NCBI GenBank assembly: GCA_030824255.1
Contig: JAVBYB010000168.1
Location: 1 to 8,389 of the forward strand
Direction of reading: 5' to 3'
DNA length: 8,389 nucleotides
DNA from: a bacterium
GTDB taxonomy: Bacteria > Pseudomonadota > Alphaproteobacteria > Caulobacterales > Hyphomonadaceae
Shown: piece by piece, positions 6,234-8,389 of the stretch
How the letters are laid out: the number at the start of each line of letters is the position of its first letter
Position numbering within the stretch: the stretch's first letter is position 1
The notes under the pieces: generated by a model
Database searches by the model: none
Seen by the model: the letters and a program-made list of their open reading frames with translations, nothing else
What the model was told of the DNA's origin: nothing
Translations under genes and position numbers: made by a program

Positions 6234-6264
6234 AAAGGCCCGCTCGCAAGAGCGGGCCTTTTGC
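6234..6264 (+). terminator. Intrinsic terminator of the rpsF-rpsR-rplI operon, possibly bidirectional
   Basis: AAAGGCCCGCTC (6234-6245) pairs perfectly over 12 bp with GAGCGGGCCTTT (6250-6261) around a GCAA tetraloop of the stable GNRA type. On the plus strand the stem ends in TTTT and is followed by GCTTT. On the minus strand the stem is followed by CTTCATTT after TTT, so it may also stop transcription of the convergent regulator gene, whose stop codon is 28 nt away. Confidence 0.9.
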
Positions 6265-6289
6265 TTTGGGCCGCTCACGAAGCTCGCGG

Positions 6290-8389
6290 TCAGGGACAAT
6301 CAGACGTGCAGGCGGCGCCCGGCGTCACCGTGCGCCCATCCGGCAGGATGCCATGCATCTGGCCGCCGCGAAGGGCCTCGAGCCGCAGGCTTGCAATCTC
6401 CACGAGTCTGGGATCGGTTCTCCAGATCGACTGATAACGCGGATTAGCCCGCACCTCGGGCGTGAACTCATACGCGCCGTAGGGCATCGTCTCCGGGATG
6501 TAGAGTGCGTTTGCGGTGATGGCGCCCTCAAGCATGTCGATCGCCCGCTCCGGACTGCCCGCCGCCGCAAACTCCATGGCCTGGATCCACATCACATCGC
6601 CCTTGCGGCGCTGCAGCTCCGTCACCGTCAGCGCCTCGCCCGGGCGCTTGTCCACGCCAACCTCGCGTTCCAGCATCACAAGAAATGGCGCGCGCTGCCC
6701 GCGCAACGCCTCGACCGCAACCGCCGTCCAGTCCAGCCAGCCCTGCACATCGGGATGCGGCACCCCCTTCCACAACGTGTCGCGAACATGCACCCGCAGC
6801 TTTTCCAGCAGGTCCGCCTCGCCCCGCACAAAGTGGTTCATGTACATCTCGCGCAGGATGAACATGTTCCCTGGGTCTTGGTTGATTGCGGTGATGTAGG
6901 CCGCGTTGGATTCCGCAAACCTCCCGAGACATTTGAGAGCGCGCGGAACGCTCAAGGTGCGCCACCCAAACTCGGGATCAATCTCCAGCGCAGCGCGCGA
7001 ATGCTCAAGCGCCTCGACGCATCGCCCCGCGCCGGACAGGTAATATGAGTACGAAAGGTGCGCGTCCGCATTGTTGGGATCGAGCGCCAGCGCTCGCTCC
7101 ATCATCGTTCGCGCTTCTGTCCATCGCCATTCGAAACGCCGGTAGTATTCGCCAAGTCCCGCCAGCGCCGGAACGAAATCCGGATCGGACGCAAGCGCGC
7201 GTCGCAAATAGCGCGAAGCTTCCGTTGCCTTGTCATAGAGCACGGCGCCCTGCTGAAAGAGCTCGGTCGTCGCACTGGTGGAAATAATGTACGCTTTGAG
7301 ACGCAATGCGAACGGCGACTCCGGATCGATCTTGAGCGCCTGCTCGACAAGCGCATCCGCCCGGTCGCCGGCATCAAGCGCCGCCCCGCCCTGACCGCGC
7401 ATGCGTGCTGCCTGGGTACCTTCGAGAAGTTCCAAAGCCTCCATCAGCATTCTGTAAACGGCGGGGTCGCTGCGTCGCGGTGTCGACGCGGCGCTTATCC
7501 GGCTCGGTCCAAGCTGGAGAACAAGCTGTTCGACAACCTCGGCCGACACTTGCTGCCGCAGACCTTCAATATCCGCAGACTTGCCCGACCCTCCTCCCGT
7601 CCACAGATTCACCCCGTCCTTGCCGTCGACGAGTTCAACCGTAAGCTTCAGGGAATCGCCCGTCCGGATCAAGCTGCCGTCCAGCAGGAGGTCGGCGTTC
7701 AGCCGGCGGCCCATGTCCGTGGCCGTCAGCGGCTCCGAGGCCACGGCGAACGACGACGTGTCGGAAATCACGCGCAGCCCCCGAACGCGAGACAGCGTGT
7801 TTCGGATTTCCCGGGCAAGCCCGCTGGCGAGAACCGCATCGCCCTCCGCCCCGCCAAGATTGTCGAACGGCAGGACAGCGAGCGTCAGGGACGCGGACGG
7901 ATCCTCAACCCATTGCTGCGGGCTGTTCATGCTCGAATACGTCCAGGCGCCCAGAACCACAGCAACAAGCATCGCGGCAGCGGCCAGCCAGTAGCGATTG
8001 GCGCGCACCGGGTTTGACGGCGCCGCGGCAGCTGAAGCCGGCGGCTCCGCAATGGCCACCTGCCCCGCTTCGGGCGCGTCGACAGGCGCTGTCGCAACCA
8101 GCCGGTAGCCAATCCGGGTAATCGTTTCGAGGGTGAAGTCCCGGCCGCCTGTCAGCTCGGCCAGCTTCCGGATCCGCGACAGGACGCGATTGATCGCGTC
8201 GTCGCTGACGATCCGCCCATCCCAGCAGGCCGCCGAAAGGTCGTCCCGCGTCACCACTTCGCCGCGCGCCTTGGCCAACGTCAGCAGGACCGACATCACC
8301 TGCGGCTCAACCATCTCGCGACCGCCCGCATGCAGGATTTCCCGCGTCGCAGGCCGCACTTCCAGACCGCCCAATCTGAATCGGGGTTC
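6290..8389 (-). CDS. Membrane-anchored winged-helix regulator with TolB-like and TPR periplasmic part (CadC/ToxR-type), 5'-truncated by window edge
   Basis: The frame is open to base 8389. Residues here are counted from the TTG at 8372-8374; five further codons upstream read EPRFR and belong to the DNA-binding domain, so the true start is outside. Residues 1-95 match the OmpR/PhoB C-terminal winged helix (LTLAKARGEVVTRDDL, then DDAINRVLSRIRKL and the wing TITRIGYRL). A Pro/Ala-rich linker (96-124) leads to one membrane segment (about 128-146). The exported part has a TolB-like region (LAVLPFDNLGG at 164-174, to about 290) and TPR-like helices (about 335-500, e.g. ALALDPNNADAHLSYSYYLSGAG). It ends with ACTSDCP, a Cys pair four residues apart (689, 693). 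Proteins of this layout bind DNA while membrane-bound and sense envelope conditions; the signal and targets here are unknown. No receiver domain or histidine kinase is seen. It converges on rplI with the terminator between. Confidence 0.88.
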   Translation of the reverse strand, partial: EPRFRLGGLEVRPATREILHAGGREMVEPQVMSVLLTLAKARGEVVTRDDLSAACWDGRIVSDDAINRVLSRIRKLAELTGGRDFTLETITRIGYRLVATAPVDAPEAGQVAIAEPPASAAAAPSNPVRANRYWLAAAAMLVAVVLGAWTYSSMNSPQQWVEDPSASLTLAVLPFDNLGGAEGDAVLASGLAREIRNTLSRVRGLRVISDTSSFAVASEPLTATDMGRRLNADLLLDGSLIRTGDSLKLTVELVDGKDGVNLWTGGGSGKSADIEGLRQQVSAEVVEQLVLQLGPSRISAASTPRRSDPAVYRMLMEALELLEGTQAARMRGQGGAALDAGDRADALVEQALKIDPESPFALRLKAYIISTSATTELFQQGAVLYDKATEASRYLRRALASDPDFVPALAGLGEYYRRFEWRWTEARTMMERALALDPNNADAHLSYSYYLSGAGRCVEALEHSRAALEIDPEFGWRTLSVPRALKCLGRFAESNAAYITAINQDPGNMFILREMYMNHFVRGEADLLEKLRVHVRDTLWKGVPHPDVQGWLDWTAVAVEALRGQRAPFLVMLEREVGVDKRPGEALTVTELQRRKGDVMWIQAMEFAAAGSPERAIDMLEGAITANALYIPETMPYGAYEFTPEVRANPRYQSIWRTDPRLVEIASLRLEALRGGQMHGILPDGRTVTPGAACTSDCP

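Noticed and set aside
6266..8017. Two long plus-strand open frames (6266-7048 and 7058-8017)
   Set aside because: Both are antisense to the regulator, which shows clear domains across this span. The first begins just after the rplI terminator without a good ribosome site.
1..8389. A novel defence, mobile or biosynthetic system
   Set aside because: All coding space is taken by recognisable core genes and one regulator; no repeats, integrase, transposase or atypical composition were seen.

Overview
The window is an ordinary housekeeping stretch of a high-GC alphaproteobacterial chromosome. The main evidence is gene order: a fatty-acid gene run (fabD-fabG-acpP-fabF) followed by mltG and yicC, divergent from an rpsF-rpsR-rplI ribosomal operon. 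This arrangement is typical of Alphaproteobacteria (inference from family knowledge; the genus cannot be named from sequence alone). An alphaproteobacterial-type bS6 with a charged Arg/Asp/Gly/Pro tail and a long bL9 fit this reading.

Layout. Positions 1-118 (minus) hold the first 39 codons of yicC, which runs off the left edge. Next, all on the minus strand and in transcription order from right to left, come fabD (3667-4626), fabG (2902-3636), acpP (2561-2794), fabF (1247-2530), mltG (132-1199) and yicC. Gaps are short (30, 107, 30, 47 and 13 nt), so this looks like one operon, with a possible extra control point in the 107-nt fabG-acpP gap. A 232-nt divergent intergenic region (4627-4858) separates fabD from the plus-strand operon rpsF (4859-5323), rpsR (5343-5603) and rplI (5618-6205). 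That region holds a plausible promoter for rpsF, a foldable rpsF leader that may be an S6:S18-type autoregulatory element, and a perfect 10-bp palindrome. A strong hairpin terminator at 6234-6264 ends the ribosomal operon and may also serve the convergent gene. From 6290 to the right edge (minus) lies a large membrane-anchored winged-helix regulator with a TolB-like and TPR periplasmic part; its N-terminus is outside the window.

How the genes work together. FabD makes malonyl-ACP, AcpP carries the acyl chains, FabF condenses and FabG reduces, so the operon supplies the core of type II fatty-acid elongation. FabH, FabZ/FabA and FabI are not here. MltG sets glycan strand termination in peptidoglycan, so membrane and wall synthesis share a transcript. 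The divergent operon supplies bS6, bS18 and bL9 to the ribosome. The regulator has no obvious target in the window.

No gene-free stretch exceeds 300 bases. I see no mobile element, CRISPR array, tRNA or rRNA, and no wholly new system. The most interesting non-routine signal is the structured rpsF leader with a possible pseudoknot to its Shine-Dalgarno sequence.
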